64,000 bases of DNA, taken from positions 1-64,000 of the forward strand of contig NZ_JBHTDD010000002.1 in the NCBI RefSeq assembly GCF_042666615.1, in the 5' to 3' direction. The notes under the pieces were generated by a model. That model was given only the letters and a program-made list of their open reading frames with translations. It ran no database searches and was not told where the DNA came from. A program made the position numbers and the translations under genes. The DNA comes from KBS50 sp042666615. GTDB lineage: Bacteria > Actinomycetota > Actinomycetes > Mycobacteriales > Micromonosporaceae. Numbering within the stretch: position 1 is the stretch's first letter; every line of letters starts with the position of its first letter. Of the stretch, positions 39,308 to 47,311 are shown piece after piece.

Positions 39308-39736
39308 TTGTCTGATCGACCTGTCCGGGGCTGGCGACCACGCCTGCTCACCGCGCTGTGCTGGGTGATGGCCGTGGCGTTCACCGTCGGCGGGATCACC
39401 AAGATCCTTCCCGGCGAGACGTTCTTCGGCCCGCCGTACTCGGTGAAGTTCGTCGAATGGGGCTATCCGGCCTGGTTCCGTTTCCTGGTCGCAGCCGGGG
39501 AGATCGTCGGCGCCATCCTCCTGGTAACACCCCGACCGAAGGCCCGGTTCGTTGGTGCGGCGCTGCTGGGCGTCATCCTTGTGGGGGCCGTCATCACGCA
39601 CATCGCCAATCGGGATCCGGTGGCCCACAGCGTCTCGGCTCCCGTCCACCTGGTGCTGGTCAGCATCGTGGCCTGGGTGAACCGACCGGAGAAGGGTTTC
39701 CGGTGGCCCGGTGGTCGGGCGGAGGTTGCGGCTTGA
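39308..39736 (+). CDS. DoxX family membrane protein
   Basis: A 142-aa protein with four hydrophobic segments: LLTALCWVMAVAFTVGGITKIL, FRFLVAAGEIVGAILLVTP, FVGAALLGVILVGAVITHIA and PVHLVLVSIVAWV. This is the DoxX-like topology with the conserved GxxKI near the first helix. Some DoxX proteins partner with redox enzymes, but the role here is unknown. The start is probably TTG at 39308, 8 nt after GAAGGAG; no ATG or GTG fits upstream. It probably shares a transcript with the VOC gene. Confidence 0.75.
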   Translation: MSDRPVRGWRPRLLTALCWVMAVAFTVGGITKILPGETFFGPPYSVKFVEWGYPAWFRFLVAAGEIVGAILLVTPRPKARFVGAALLGVILVGAVITHIANRDPVAHSVSAPVHLVLVSIVAWVNRPEKGFRWPGGRAEVAA

Positions 39737-39787
39737 GGTACCCCTGGACGCCGCTGGAGATCAGCGGTGTCCAGGGAACCACTGTCG

Positions 39788-41032
39788 TCACGCGGCGGAT
39801 GCGGCTGGTCGAATCCTGTCCCGCAGCAGCCGTCGTGCGTCCGGCCAGTCCTGTTCGGTCATCGCGTACTGCACGGTGTCCCGCCACGATCCGTCCGCGC
39901 GCTGTTTGTGCATCCGCAGCACCCCTTCCCGCCGGGCACCGAGGCGCTCGATGGCCCGCTGCGAGCGCTCGTTGCGGATGTCGGTGTGCCAGACCACTCG
40001 GACGGCGCCGAGAGCGCCGAACGCCCGGTCCAGCAGCAGCAGCTTGGCCTCGGTGTTGACTCCGGTACGCCACCAGGGCCGGCCCAGCCAGGTGTAGCCG
40101 ATGGCGAGGCTGCGCCGCTCCGGGTCGACCTCGTAGAACGAGGTGGAGCCGAGGACCGTGCCGGTCCGCGCGCACCGTTGCACCCAGGGCACCCGCTCCC
40201 CGGCGAGTTGGGCGCGCAGCGCGGCGGTCACCCACCCGGCCACGTCGGCGGGGCCGTCCGGGGTGGCCGAGCCGAGGTGTCGCCACACCTCCTCGTCAGC
40301 ACCGGCCGCGTACAGCGCCTCGGTGTGGCTGGCGTCGAGCGGCTCCAGCGCGACGTGGTCGCCCCGCATCGGCTCGGCGGACAGCCAGGGTGAGGTGACC
40401 GGGCGCAGGTACTCGGGCACCGGCACGGTCACCCCGGCGGCCGGCTCGGGGACCCCTGCGACCTGCCGCAGCGGCAACACGCCGGCCCAGTACGGCAGGT
40501 CGAGGTCCGCCTCGTCGTCCACCGGCGCCCCGGACCGGCGCTTGACGGTCACCTCGTGCAGCGGCAACGCGAGCACCGCCGTCTCGGCCAACTCCCGCCG
40601 GGTCGGTGGCCGGGTGTCGGCGGCCCGGCCGGGGCCGACCTTGTCGACGAGCGCCGCCAGCACCCGCCGTTTGGTCTCCTCCTCCGCGACCAGCCGGGCC
40701 ACCCCGTGCACCACCGCCGATCGGTAGTTGGCGCTGTGGTGGAACTGGGAGCGGGCGTACACCAACCCGTCGAGCTGGGTGACCGCCACGCAGACCGGCA
40801 ACCCGGGCTCCGCCCGGGCGGCGAGCAGCGGCCGGCTGCCGGTGGACCCGTGCAGGTAGAGCGTGTCACCGATGCGTACGTGCAGGGTGGGCAGCAGCCG
40901 GGGCTCACCGTCCACGGTGAAGCCGAGGACGCAGTGGTACGCCTCGTCCAGCAGGTCGTGCGCGGGTTCCTGGCGCCGGTCGATGCGCTCCCGGTAGCGG
41001 CTGGCAGCGGTGCGGTCGGTGGTGGCGAACAT
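39788..41032 (-). CDS. PNPOx-like split-barrel protein fused to GNAT acetyltransferase
   Basis: A 414-aa two-domain protein. Residues about 1-215 are a pyridoxamine 5'-phosphate oxidase-like split barrel (DEAYHCVLGFTVDGEPRLLPTLHVRIGDTLYLHGSTGSRPLL ... YRSAVVHGVARLV), which binds FMN or F420 in related proteins. Residues about 235-414 are a GNAT N-acetyltransferase of the RimJ/RimL type (VALEPLDASHTEALYAAG, SLAIGYTWLGRPWWRTGVNTEAK, RAIERLGARREGVLRMHKQR). The ATG at 41032 is preferred; the frame to 41125 overlaps the divergent regulator. It is probably controlled by that MocR protein through the shared palindrome. Confidence 0.85.
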   Translation of the reverse strand: MFATTDRTAASRYRERIDRRQEPAHDLLDEAYHCVLGFTVDGEPRLLPTLHVRIGDTLYLHGSTGSRPLLAARAEPGLPVCVAVTQLDGLVYARSQFHHSANYRSAVVHGVARLVAEEETKRRVLAALVDKVGPGRAADTRPPTRRELAETAVLALPLHEVTVKRRSGAPVDDEADLDLPYWAGVLPLRQVAGVPEPAAGVTVPVPEYLRPVTSPWLSAEPMRGDHVALEPLDASHTEALYAAGADEEVWRHLGSATPDGPADVAGWVTAALRAQLAGERVPWVQRCARTGTVLGSTSFYEVDPERRSLAIGYTWLGRPWWRTGVNTEAKLLLLDRAFGALGAVRVVWHTDIRNERSQRAIERLGARREGVLRMHKQRADGSWRDTVQYAMTEQDWPDARRLLRDRIRPAASAA

Positions 41033-41049
41033 CTGACGCGCTCCGTCCT

Positions 41050-41064
41050 TTGTTCTAGTACAAT
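41050..41064. promoter_or_regulatory. Shared operator and -10 of mocR-like gene
   Basis: TTGTTCTAGTACAA (41050-41063) is a 14-bp near-palindrome in the 41 bp between divergent starts. On the + strand it overlaps TACAAT (41059-41064), a good -10 that would start transcription 2-3 nt before the GTG at 41074. A MocR autoregulation site is likely. Confidence 0.55.
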
Positions 41065-41073
41065 CCTTAAACT

Positions 41074-42411
41074 GTGTCAGTACGTTATCAGTTGACCGGT
41101 ACGACGGCGCTCGGCATTTCGGCAAGCGTCGAGACCGGCATCCGCACCGGAGCCCTGCCGCCGGGCGCGGCCCTACCGGCCGTGCGGGCCCTCGCCGCGG
41201 AGCTGGCGGTCAGCCCCGCGACCGTCGCCCGCGCGTACCAGGTGCTGCGTCAGCGCGGCCTGGTCGAGACCGCCGGCCGCAACGGCACGCGGGTGCGGCA
41301 CCGGCCGGCGGTCGTCGCCACCCGCTCGGCCGGGCCGCCCGTCCCGCCCGGGGTGCGGGACCTGTCCGCCGGCGAACCGGACCCCCGGCTGCTACCGCCG
41401 CTGGGTCCGCCGCTCGCGGCCGTCGCCGCCGGGCTCACCGACCCCATCGGGTACGCCGCCGGCGGGGTGCTGCCCGACCTGGCCGACCTGGCTCGAACCC
41501 GGCTCCGGGCCGACGGGGTGCCGGCCGGCGGGATCGCCGTCACCTCGGGGGCGCTGGACGGCATCGAACGGTTGCTGGGCACCCGGTTGCGGGCCGGAGA
41601 CGCGGTGGCGGTGGAGGATCCCGGCTGGGCCAACCTGCTCGACTTGGTGGCGGCGCTCGGCCTGCGCGCCGTCGGCGTACCCGTGGATCGGGACGGGCCG
41701 ACGATGGCCGGCGTCCGGGCGGCGCTCGCGGCCGGTGTCCAGGCCCTGGTGGTGACGACCCGAGCGCACAACCCCACCGGCGCCGCGGTGAGTGCCGACC
41801 GGGCCGCCACGCTCCGGACGGTGCTGGCCGGCCATCCGGATCTGCTGGTGATCGAGGACGACCATGCCGCCGAACTGGCCCACGTCCCGCCGCACAGCCT
41901 GGCCGGCGCGACCTCACACTGGGCGTTCGTCCGCTCGCTGAGCAAGCCGTACGGGCCGGACCTGCGGCTGGCGACGGTGACCGGCGACGACACCACCCTC
42001 GGCCGGCTCACCGGCCGGCTAAGGCTGGGCGCCGGCTGGGTCTCCACCGTGCTGCAACGCCTGGTCGTCCGGCTGTGGACCGATCCGGCCACCGCCGAAC
42101 AGGTCATGGCCGCGGCGACGAGCTATGACCGGCGGCGGGACGCCCTTCGCGCCGCCCTCGCGGAACGGGGGATCGAGGCCGCCGGCCGCACCGGAATCAA
42201 CGTCTGGGTGCCGGTGCCGGACGAGACGCGCGCGGTGACCATGTTGCGCGACGCCGGCTACGCCGTCGCTCCCGGTTCGCTCTACCGGCTGGCCGCCGAG
42301 CCGGCCGTGCGGATCACCATCAGCCCGCTGGACGACACGGACATCCCGGCCCTCGCCAGCGCCGTCGTCACGGCGGCCGCACCCGCCCACCCCGCAGCCT
42401 TCCGCGCCTAA
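41074..42411 (+). CDS. MocR-family regulator (GntR winged helix plus aminotransferase domain)
   Basis: A 445-aa PLP-binding transcription factor. Residues 1-75 form a GntR winged helix (GIRTGALPPGAALPAVRALAAELAVSPATVARAYQVLRQRGLVET). The rest is a type I aminotransferase fold: ITPGALDGIERLL-like VTSGALDGIERLLGTRL, VVTTRAHNPTGAAVS, VIEDDHAAEL, and FVRSLSKPYGPDLRLATV, which holds the PLP-binding lysine. MocR proteins such as PdxR and GabR sense PLP or amino compounds. It is divergent from a PNPOx-GNAT fusion, the probable target. The GTG at 41074 has no Shine-Dalgarno. Confidence 0.88.
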   Translation: MSVRYQLTGTTALGISASVETGIRTGALPPGAALPAVRALAAELAVSPATVARAYQVLRQRGLVETAGRNGTRVRHRPAVVATRSAGPPVPPGVRDLSAGEPDPRLLPPLGPPLAAVAAGLTDPIGYAAGGVLPDLADLARTRLRADGVPAGGIAVTSGALDGIERLLGTRLRAGDAVAVEDPGWANLLDLVAALGLRAVGVPVDRDGPTMAGVRAALAAGVQALVVTTRAHNPTGAAVSADRAATLRTVLAGHPDLLVIEDDHAAELAHVPPHSLAGATSHWAFVRSLSKPYGPDLRLATVTGDDTTLGRLTGRLRLGAGWVSTVLQRLVVRLWTDPATAEQVMAAATSYDRRRDALRAALAERGIEAAGRTGINVWVPVPDETRAVTMLRDAGYAVAPGSLYRLAAEPAVRITISPLDDTDIPALASAVVTAAAPAHPAAFRA

Positions 42412-42541
42412 CTCCCCCCACCCCCCACCTCGACGAGATCGACGAGATCGACGAGGAAGGAGGGGTGGGTGCGGTGCTCGACCGGGGCGCGCCGAGCGGG
42501 ATCAGTGCGTGCGCGCGGTCCGGCGGGGTAGAACAGACCGC
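42412..42541. other. Short intergenic region with 9-bp repeats
   Basis: Three near-identical CGACGAGAT units (about 42434-42460), flanked by C-rich CCCCCCACC and G-rich GGAGGGGTGGG arms that could pair as a terminator for the mocR-like gene. Confidence 0.45.
42529..42534 (+). promoter_or_regulatory. -10 element for leaderless udgX mRNA
   Basis: TAGAAC, 7 nt before the ATG at 42542; no Shine-Dalgarno is present. Confidence 0.4.
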
Positions 42542-43243
42542 ATGCCCGACATCCGGACCGCGCCCGGCGCCCAGCAGTTCATCCCGCCCGACGCCGATGA
42601 CCTCGACGCGCTGAAGGCAGCCGCCGCCCGCTGCCGGGGGTGCGAGTTGTACGAACCGGCAACCCAGACGGTGTTCGGTCGGGGTGACGCGCACGCACCG
42701 GCGGTGTTCGTCGGCGAGCAGCCCGGCGACATGGAGGACAAGCAGGGGCTGCCGTTCGTCGGGCCGGCCGGGCACCTGCTCCGCCGGGCGGTGGACGACG
42801 CCGGCATCGATCCACAAGGGATCTATTTGACGAACGCCGTGAAGCACTTCCGTTTCGAGACGCGCGGCAAGCGACGCATCCACCAGACCCCGGACCGGAC
42901 GCACATCGTCGCCTGCCGGCCCTGGCTGGTCGCCGAGTTCGCCAAGCTGCGCCCGAGGGTCGTCGTGGCGCTCGGGGCCACCGCCGCGAAGGCGCTGCTC
43001 GGGCCGTCGTTCCGGGTCACCCGGTCGCGCGGCGAGTTGCTGCCGTGGCCGGCGTCGGCGCAGCACCCCGACGACTTCGCCCGGGTGCCGGTGGACGCCT
43101 CCGGCACCGTCGCCGACGCCCCGACCGTGCAACTGGTCGCCACCATCCACCCGTCGGCCGTGCTACGCGCCGACAACCAGGACGACGCGTACGCCGGGCT
43201 GGTCGCCGACCTGACGGTGGCCGCCCGCGCCCTCCGCGTTTAG
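42542..43243 (+). CDS. udgX: Uracil-DNA glycosylase of the UdgX type
   Basis: Family 4-like uracil-DNA glycosylase of 233 aa. The active-site region is VGEQPGDMEDKQGLPFVGPAG (from residue 58), where Gln takes the place of the usual family-4 residue. The diagnostic UdgX loop KRRIHQ is at 110-115; His114 corresponds to the residue that in Mycobacterium smegmatis UdgX bonds covalently to the uracil-excised sugar. Cysteines C31, C34 and C125 belong to the Fe-S site; I see no fourth cysteine. IHPSAVLRA is the late DNA-binding motif. The ATG at 42542 has a TAGAAC -10 7 nt upstream, so the mRNA may be leaderless. Confidence 0.93.
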   Translation: MPDIRTAPGAQQFIPPDADDLDALKAAAARCRGCELYEPATQTVFGRGDAHAPAVFVGEQPGDMEDKQGLPFVGPAGHLLRRAVDDAGIDPQGIYLTNAVKHFRFETRGKRRIHQTPDRTHIVACRPWLVAEFAKLRPRVVVALGATAAKALLGPSFRVTRSRGELLPWPASAQHPDDFARVPVDASGTVADAPTVQLVATIHPSAVLRADNQDDAYAGLVADLTVAARALRV

Positions 43244-43339
43244 GAATGGCTTGCACCCTTCCGCACATCGCAGTGGAGGCGCCCCCTGTTGACCGCCCGG
43301 CTAAGTGTCGGTTCAGTCCCACCCCGGGCGTCGGTCGCG

Positions 43340-43345
43340 TACCGT
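43340..43345 (+). promoter_or_regulatory. -10 element for leaderless GNAT mRNA
   Basis: TACCGT, 7 nt before the ATG at 43353; this favours the second of two adjacent ATG codons as the start. Confidence 0.45.
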
Positions 43346-43352
43346 GCCGATG

Positions 43353-44180
43353 ATGGGCACGGCTTCCCCTGATCTCCGCCTGGCCACCGACAACTTTGCC
43401 GCCTTCTGGTCGGTGCTCGCCGACGCTCGCGGGCACGCCCTGGTCCGCCGACCCGGCTTCCTCGCCGTGACCGGCAGCGACCGGACGGGCCTGCGGGTGC
43501 TGCTGCTGACGCCCGAGCCGTCCGTGGCGGACCTCGCGAACCTGATCGAACTGGTCCGCAGCTGGCTGCCCGGGCCGGTCACCGTCGAGGACCCGTTCAG
43601 CACGGTGGAGTTGACCGGGTGCGGTCTTGCTCCGATGCGGATGCCGATCATGGTCCGGCCGCCGGAGCCGGTTGGGCGGGCTCACCCGGCCTCGGCCCCG
43701 ACCTCGGCCCCGGCCCTGGCCCCGGCGTTGGCTCCGAGCTCGACCCCGGACCCGGCGGCGCTGGGCGACGCGGCGATCGACGTGCACCGGGTCGGGCACG
43801 TTCACGAGCTGACGCTGGTGGAGGACGTGGTGGTGCATGACTTCCCGCTGCCGCCGCTCCAGCCGTACCAGATGGGGGAGGCCTTCCCACCGGCGCTGCT
43901 CGACCGGCCCGAGGTCGGGCTCCACCTGGCTCGCCGGGGCGAGGTGCCAGCCGGTGCCTGTCTCACCTTGACCGGTCCGGTCACGACCGGGCTCTACTGG
44001 ATGACCACGCTGCCCGAGCACCGGTCGTACGGGGTGGGCCGGTCATTGCTGGAATCGGTGCTGGCGGGGCTGCCGGAGCGTCGGATGGTGCTGACCGCCA
44101 CCCCGGCCGGGCGGCCGCTCTATGACTCGCTGGGCTTCCGGGCGATCGCCGAGGCGACCTGGTGGATCCGGTACGTGTGA
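43353..44180 (+). CDS. GNAT family N-acetyltransferase
   Basis: A 275-aa protein whose C-terminal half is a GNAT domain: EVPAGACLTLTGPVTTGLYWMTTLPEHRSYGVGRSLLESVLAG contains the acetyl-CoA-binding R/Q-x2-G-x-G/A equivalent (HRSYGVG), and RPLYDSLGFRAIAEATWWIR is the usual ending. The N-terminal half (FWSVLADARGHALVRRPGFLAV) resembles the first domain of two-domain GNAT proteins. The halves are joined by an Ala/Pro-rich linker with SAPALAPALAPSS repeats. Substrate unknown. Confidence 0.82.
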   Translation: MGTASPDLRLATDNFAAFWSVLADARGHALVRRPGFLAVTGSDRTGLRVLLLTPEPSVADLANLIELVRSWLPGPVTVEDPFSTVELTGCGLAPMRMPIMVRPPEPVGRAHPASAPTSAPALAPALAPSSTPDPAALGDAAIDVHRVGHVHELTLVEDVVVHDFPLPPLQPYQMGEAFPPALLDRPEVGLHLARRGEVPAGACLTLTGPVTTGLYWMTTLPEHRSYGVGRSLLESVLAGLPERRMVLTATPAGRPLYDSLGFRAIAEATWWIRYV

Positions 44181-44207
44181 TGATCGCGCGCCACCCGGTC
44201 GTGGTGC

Positions 44208-44213
44208 CAGACT
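44208..44213 (+). promoter_or_regulatory. -10-like element before acyl-CoA dehydrogenase gene
   Basis: CAGACT, 6 nt before the ATG at 44220; no Shine-Dalgarno is seen. Confidence 0.3.
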
Positions 44214-44219
44214 GACGGC

Positions 44220-45362
44220 ATGGAGCAGCACCTCTATGAGTCTGTACATGAGGAGTTCCGCTCATTGTGCCGGGAATTCCTGGCCCGGGAGGCGGTGCCC
44301 CGGCACGCGGAGTGGGAGGCGGCCGGCATCGTCGACCGGGGGGTGTGGCGGGCCGCCGGGGCGGCGGGCCTACTCGGTCCCGACATCGACGAGGAGTACG
44401 GTGGCGGAGGCCAGCGCGACTTCCGGTTCAACGCGGTGCTGGTCGAGGAGATCGTCGCCTCCGGTTGTTCGGGACTCGGATTCGGCCTGCACAACGACGT
44501 GATCGCCCCGTACCTCACCGAGCTGACCACTCCCGACCAGCGCAAGCGTTGGTTGCCCGGGTTCTGCTCCGGTGACCTGGTCACCGCGATCGCGATGAGC
44601 GAGCCGGGCGCCGGGTCCGACCTGGCCGGGGTCCGTACCTCGGCGGTCCGCGACGGGGACGACTACGTCCTCAACGGACAGAAGACGTTCATCACCAACG
44701 GAGAGCTGGCCGATCTGGTGCTGGTGGTCGCCAAGACCGCACCGGACCAGGGTGCGCACGGGGTGAGCCTGATCGCTGTCGAGCGGGAGACCCCGGGGTT
44801 CACCCGGGGCCGGCGGCTGGAGAAGGTGGGCCTCAAGGCCAACGACACCGCCGAACTGTTCTTCGACGACTGTCGGGTGCCGGCGGAGAACCTGATCGGC
44901 ACCGAGAACCACGGCTTCTATCACCTGATGGGCAACCTGCCCCGGGAGCGGCTGAGCATCGCCATCGCCGCCGTCGCGGCGGCGGAGAAACTGCTCGCCA
45001 TCAGCCTCGACTACGCCCGTACGCGGCAGGCGTTCGGCCGGCCGATCGGGGCGTTCCAGCACAACCGGTTCCTGCTCGCCGAACTCGACACGGAGGTGAC
45101 CATCGCGCGTACCTTCGTCAACCACTGCGTCGCCGAGTTCAACGCCGGCCGGTTGTCGGTGGCCGACGCGGCGAAGGCCAAGTGGTGGACCACCGAACTG
45201 CAGATCAAGGTCGCGGACCGGTGCGTCCAGTTGCACGGCGGCTACGGCTACATGGTCGAGTATCCGGTCGCGAAGGCGTGGCTGGACGGCCGGGTGCAGA
45301 CCATCTACGGCGGCACCACCGAGATCATGAAGGAGATCATCGGACGCGGCCTGGGGCTGTAG
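44220..45362 (+). CDS. Acyl-CoA dehydrogenase
   Basis: FAD enzyme of fatty-acid or branched-chain acyl-CoA oxidation, 380 aa, normal length. Signature 1 is TAIAMSEPGAGSDLAGVRTSA, which binds FAD and substrate. GQKTFITNGELADLVLVVAKT and YARTRQAFGRPIGAFQ are standard blocks. Signature 2 is QLHGGYGYMVEYPVAKAWLDGRVQTIYGGTTEIMKEIIGR; the Glu in GGTTEIMKE is the expected catalytic base. Chain-length preference cannot be read. The ATG at 44220 lies 39 bp after the GNAT gene. Confidence 0.93.
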   Translation: MEQHLYESVHEEFRSLCREFLAREAVPRHAEWEAAGIVDRGVWRAAGAAGLLGPDIDEEYGGGGQRDFRFNAVLVEEIVASGCSGLGFGLHNDVIAPYLTELTTPDQRKRWLPGFCSGDLVTAIAMSEPGAGSDLAGVRTSAVRDGDDYVLNGQKTFITNGELADLVLVVAKTAPDQGAHGVSLIAVERETPGFTRGRRLEKVGLKANDTAELFFDDCRVPAENLIGTENHGFYHLMGNLPRERLSIAIAAVAAAEKLLAISLDYARTRQAFGRPIGAFQHNRFLLAELDTEVTIARTFVNHCVAEFNAGRLSVADAAKAKWWTTELQIKVADRCVQLHGGYGYMVEYPVAKAWLDGRVQTIYGGTTEIMKEIIGRGLGL

Positions 45363-45469
45363 GTCCAGGTCCGCGCCGGAGTTCGCCGCGCGACGGGTAC
45401 GCCTCGACGGGTACGGGGAGGCGCGGCGAAAGGGTAGAGTGGCTCGCCGCCCGTTACCGAGGAGGGCCG

Positions 45470-46924
45470 ATGGCCACCGAACTCGTCACCTCGGCCGGTC
45501 TCGACGTACCCCGGCTGCAACGCCGCACGCTTGGCCTGCTCGCCGGCAGTCAGGTCGTCGGTGGCATCGGGGTGGCGACCGGGCTGACCGTCGGTGCCCT
45601 GCTCGCCGAGGAGGTGGCCGGCACCGCGCTGTCCGGCCTGGCCATCAGCGCCGGGGTGGTGGGCGCGGCGTTGCTCGCCGTGCCGGTGAGCCGGATCATG
45701 CGGGCCGCCGGTCGGCGACCGGGTCTCGCGTTGGCGTACCTCGTCGGTGCGCTGGGGGCGGTGCTGGTGGTGGTCGCGACGGTGATCCGGTCGGTGCCAC
45801 TGCTCTTCCTGGGGATGCTGCTGTTCGGCGGCGGCACCACGGCCAACCTGCAGACCCGGTACGCCGCCATCGACCTGGCCGATCCGGCGCGCCGGGCCCG
45901 GCAGCTCTCACTGATCGTGTGGGTGACCACGGTCGGGGCGGTGGCGGCGCCCAACCTCGCACCGCTCGCCGATCGCCTCGGAACGCGGCTCGACCTGCCG
46001 CCACTGGCCGGCGCGTTCGCGGTCAGCGCGGTGGCGAACATCGTCGCGGCCGTGCTGGTGCAGACTTTCTTGCGGCCCGATCCGCTGCTCACCGCGCAGC
46101 GGCTCACCGCGCCGACGGCCGCCCCGGCGAGCGCGGCGGAGGCGGTTCCGGCGGTCGCTACGGTGACAGCCGTGCCGGCGAACCCTGTGGCGGTGGCCGT
46201 CCCCGAGAAGGCGGTGACCGTCCCGGAGAAGGCGGTGACCGTCCCGGAGAGTGCGGCGCCGCCCGGCGTCGGACGCCCCTCGGTCGGCGGGGGGCAGCCG
46301 CGCCGTGCCGATGGGATGGGGGCGGCGCTGCGGGTGATTCGGGACCGGCCGGCGGCCCGGCTGGGGATGGCCGCCGTCGCGGTGGGCCATCTGGTGATGG
46401 TCGCCGTGATGGTGATGACTCCCCTGCGGCTGCACGAGACGCACGGCGACGCCGATGTGCTCCGCGTCGTCGGGGTGGTGTTGAGCCTGCACGTCGCCGG
46501 CATGTACGCCCTGTCGCCGGTGGTCGGCCTGCTGGCGGACCGGTTCGGCCGCCGACGGGTGATCGTCGGTGGGTTGGCCATGCTGCTGGCCGCCTGCGCG
46601 GTGGCCGGCAGCGCCGGGCACAACACGCTATGGCTCGCGATCGGATTGACCATGCTGGGGCTCGGTTGGTCGGGCACGATGGTGGCCGGGTCCGCCCTGC
46701 TCACCGAGGCTGTGCCGGCAGCGGTGCGTCCGGCGACGCAGGGCCTGTCCGACCTGACGATGGGACTGGCCGGCGCGTTGGCCGGCGCGCTCAGCGGGTT
46801 CGTCGTGCATCTCGCGGGTTACCCGGTGCTCACCGCGCTGGCCGCGCTCGCGGCCGTGCCGCTGTTGGCGCTAGCGTTGCGTCCGGTGCCGCCGGTGGCG
46901 GCGGATGACCCGCGTAGGGAGTGA
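45470..46924 (+). CDS. MFS transporter
   Basis: Major facilitator protein of 484 aa with about 12 TM helices. The first half runs from LGLLAGSQVVGGIGVATGLTVGALLAEEVAG to about residue 200. A long hydrophilic linker (about 210-290) contains a VPEKAVT tandem repeat. The second half carries PVVGLLADRFGRRRVIVGG, the loop-8/9 version of the MFS motif. Substrate unknown. GAGGAGGG lies 6 nt before the ATG at 45470; the longer frame to 45182 is inside the dehydrogenase gene. Confidence 0.88.
   Translation: MATELVTSAGLDVPRLQRRTLGLLAGSQVVGGIGVATGLTVGALLAEEVAGTALSGLAISAGVVGAALLAVPVSRIMRAAGRRPGLALAYLVGALGAVLVVVATVIRSVPLLFLGMLLFGGGTTANLQTRYAAIDLADPARRARQLSLIVWVTTVGAVAAPNLAPLADRLGTRLDLPPLAGAFAVSAVANIVAAVLVQTFLRPDPLLTAQRLTAPTAAPASAAEAVPAVATVTAVPANPVAVAVPEKAVTVPEKAVTVPESAAPPGVGRPSVGGGQPRRADGMGAALRVIRDRPAARLGMAAVAVGHLVMVAVMVMTPLRLHETHGDADVLRVVGVVLSLHVAGMYALSPVVGLLADRFGRRRVIVGGLAMLLAACAVAGSAGHNTLWLAIGLTMLGLGWSGTMVAGSALLTEAVPAAVRPATQGLSDLTMGLAGALAGALSGFVVHLAGYPVLTALAALAAVPLLALALRPVPPVAADDPRRE
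46199..46249 (+). repeat. 21-bp tandem repeat in MFS linker
   Basis: GTCCC(C/G)GAGAAGGCGGTGACC, two full copies (46199-46240) and a partial third, encoding VPEKAVT VPEKAVT VPESA in the cytoplasmic loop. Confidence 0.85.
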
Positions 46925-46927
46925 CCG

Positions 46928-47128
46928 GTGCGGTTGACGGATTTCTGGGGCCGGCTCGAGGAGGTCTTCGGGTCCGGGTACGCCGCCAGCATCGCCGCCG
47001 ACCAGGTCCTTCCGCAGTTGGCCGGACGAACCATCGACCAGGCCATCGCCGACGGCGAGCAGACCGCGGTGGTGTGGCGGGCGGTGTGCGCGGCCTATCC
47101 CGACCGGGTGCCGGCGCGACTACGCTGA
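46928..47128 (+). CDS. DUF3046 family protein
   Basis: A 66-aa actinobacterial protein. MRLTDFWGRLEEVFGSGYAASIAADQVLPQLAGRTIDQAIADGE matches DUF3046 end to end. Function unknown. It is consistently found upstream of recA in actinobacteria, as here. GTG start 3 bp after the MFS stop. Confidence 0.88.
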   Translation: MRLTDFWGRLEEVFGSGYAASIAADQVLPQLAGRTIDQAIADGEQTAVVWRAVCAAYPDRVPARLR

Positions 47129-47164
47129 GTTGCTTTTGGGTGGGTACGCGTGTCGCGTGCGGTG

Positions 47165-47180
47165 TCGTACACCTGTTCGG
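47165..47180. promoter_or_regulatory. SOS (LexA) box upstream of recA
   Basis: TCGTACACCTGTTCGG contains CGTAC-N4-GTTCG, one mismatch from the actinobacterial LexA consensus CGAAC-N4-GTTCG, 132 bp before the recA ATG. Confidence 0.65.
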
Positions 47181-47311
47181 CTATTGTCCACAGCGAGGCG
47201 CCGTCCACAGGGCGCGGCCTGATCGGCTGTGTTCTGTCAGACCCAGCGCCTAGCGTGTTGCTCGTGACGAGAAGCTCTTCAAAGATGCCGGCGAAGGCAG
47301 GGGTGGCGAAC

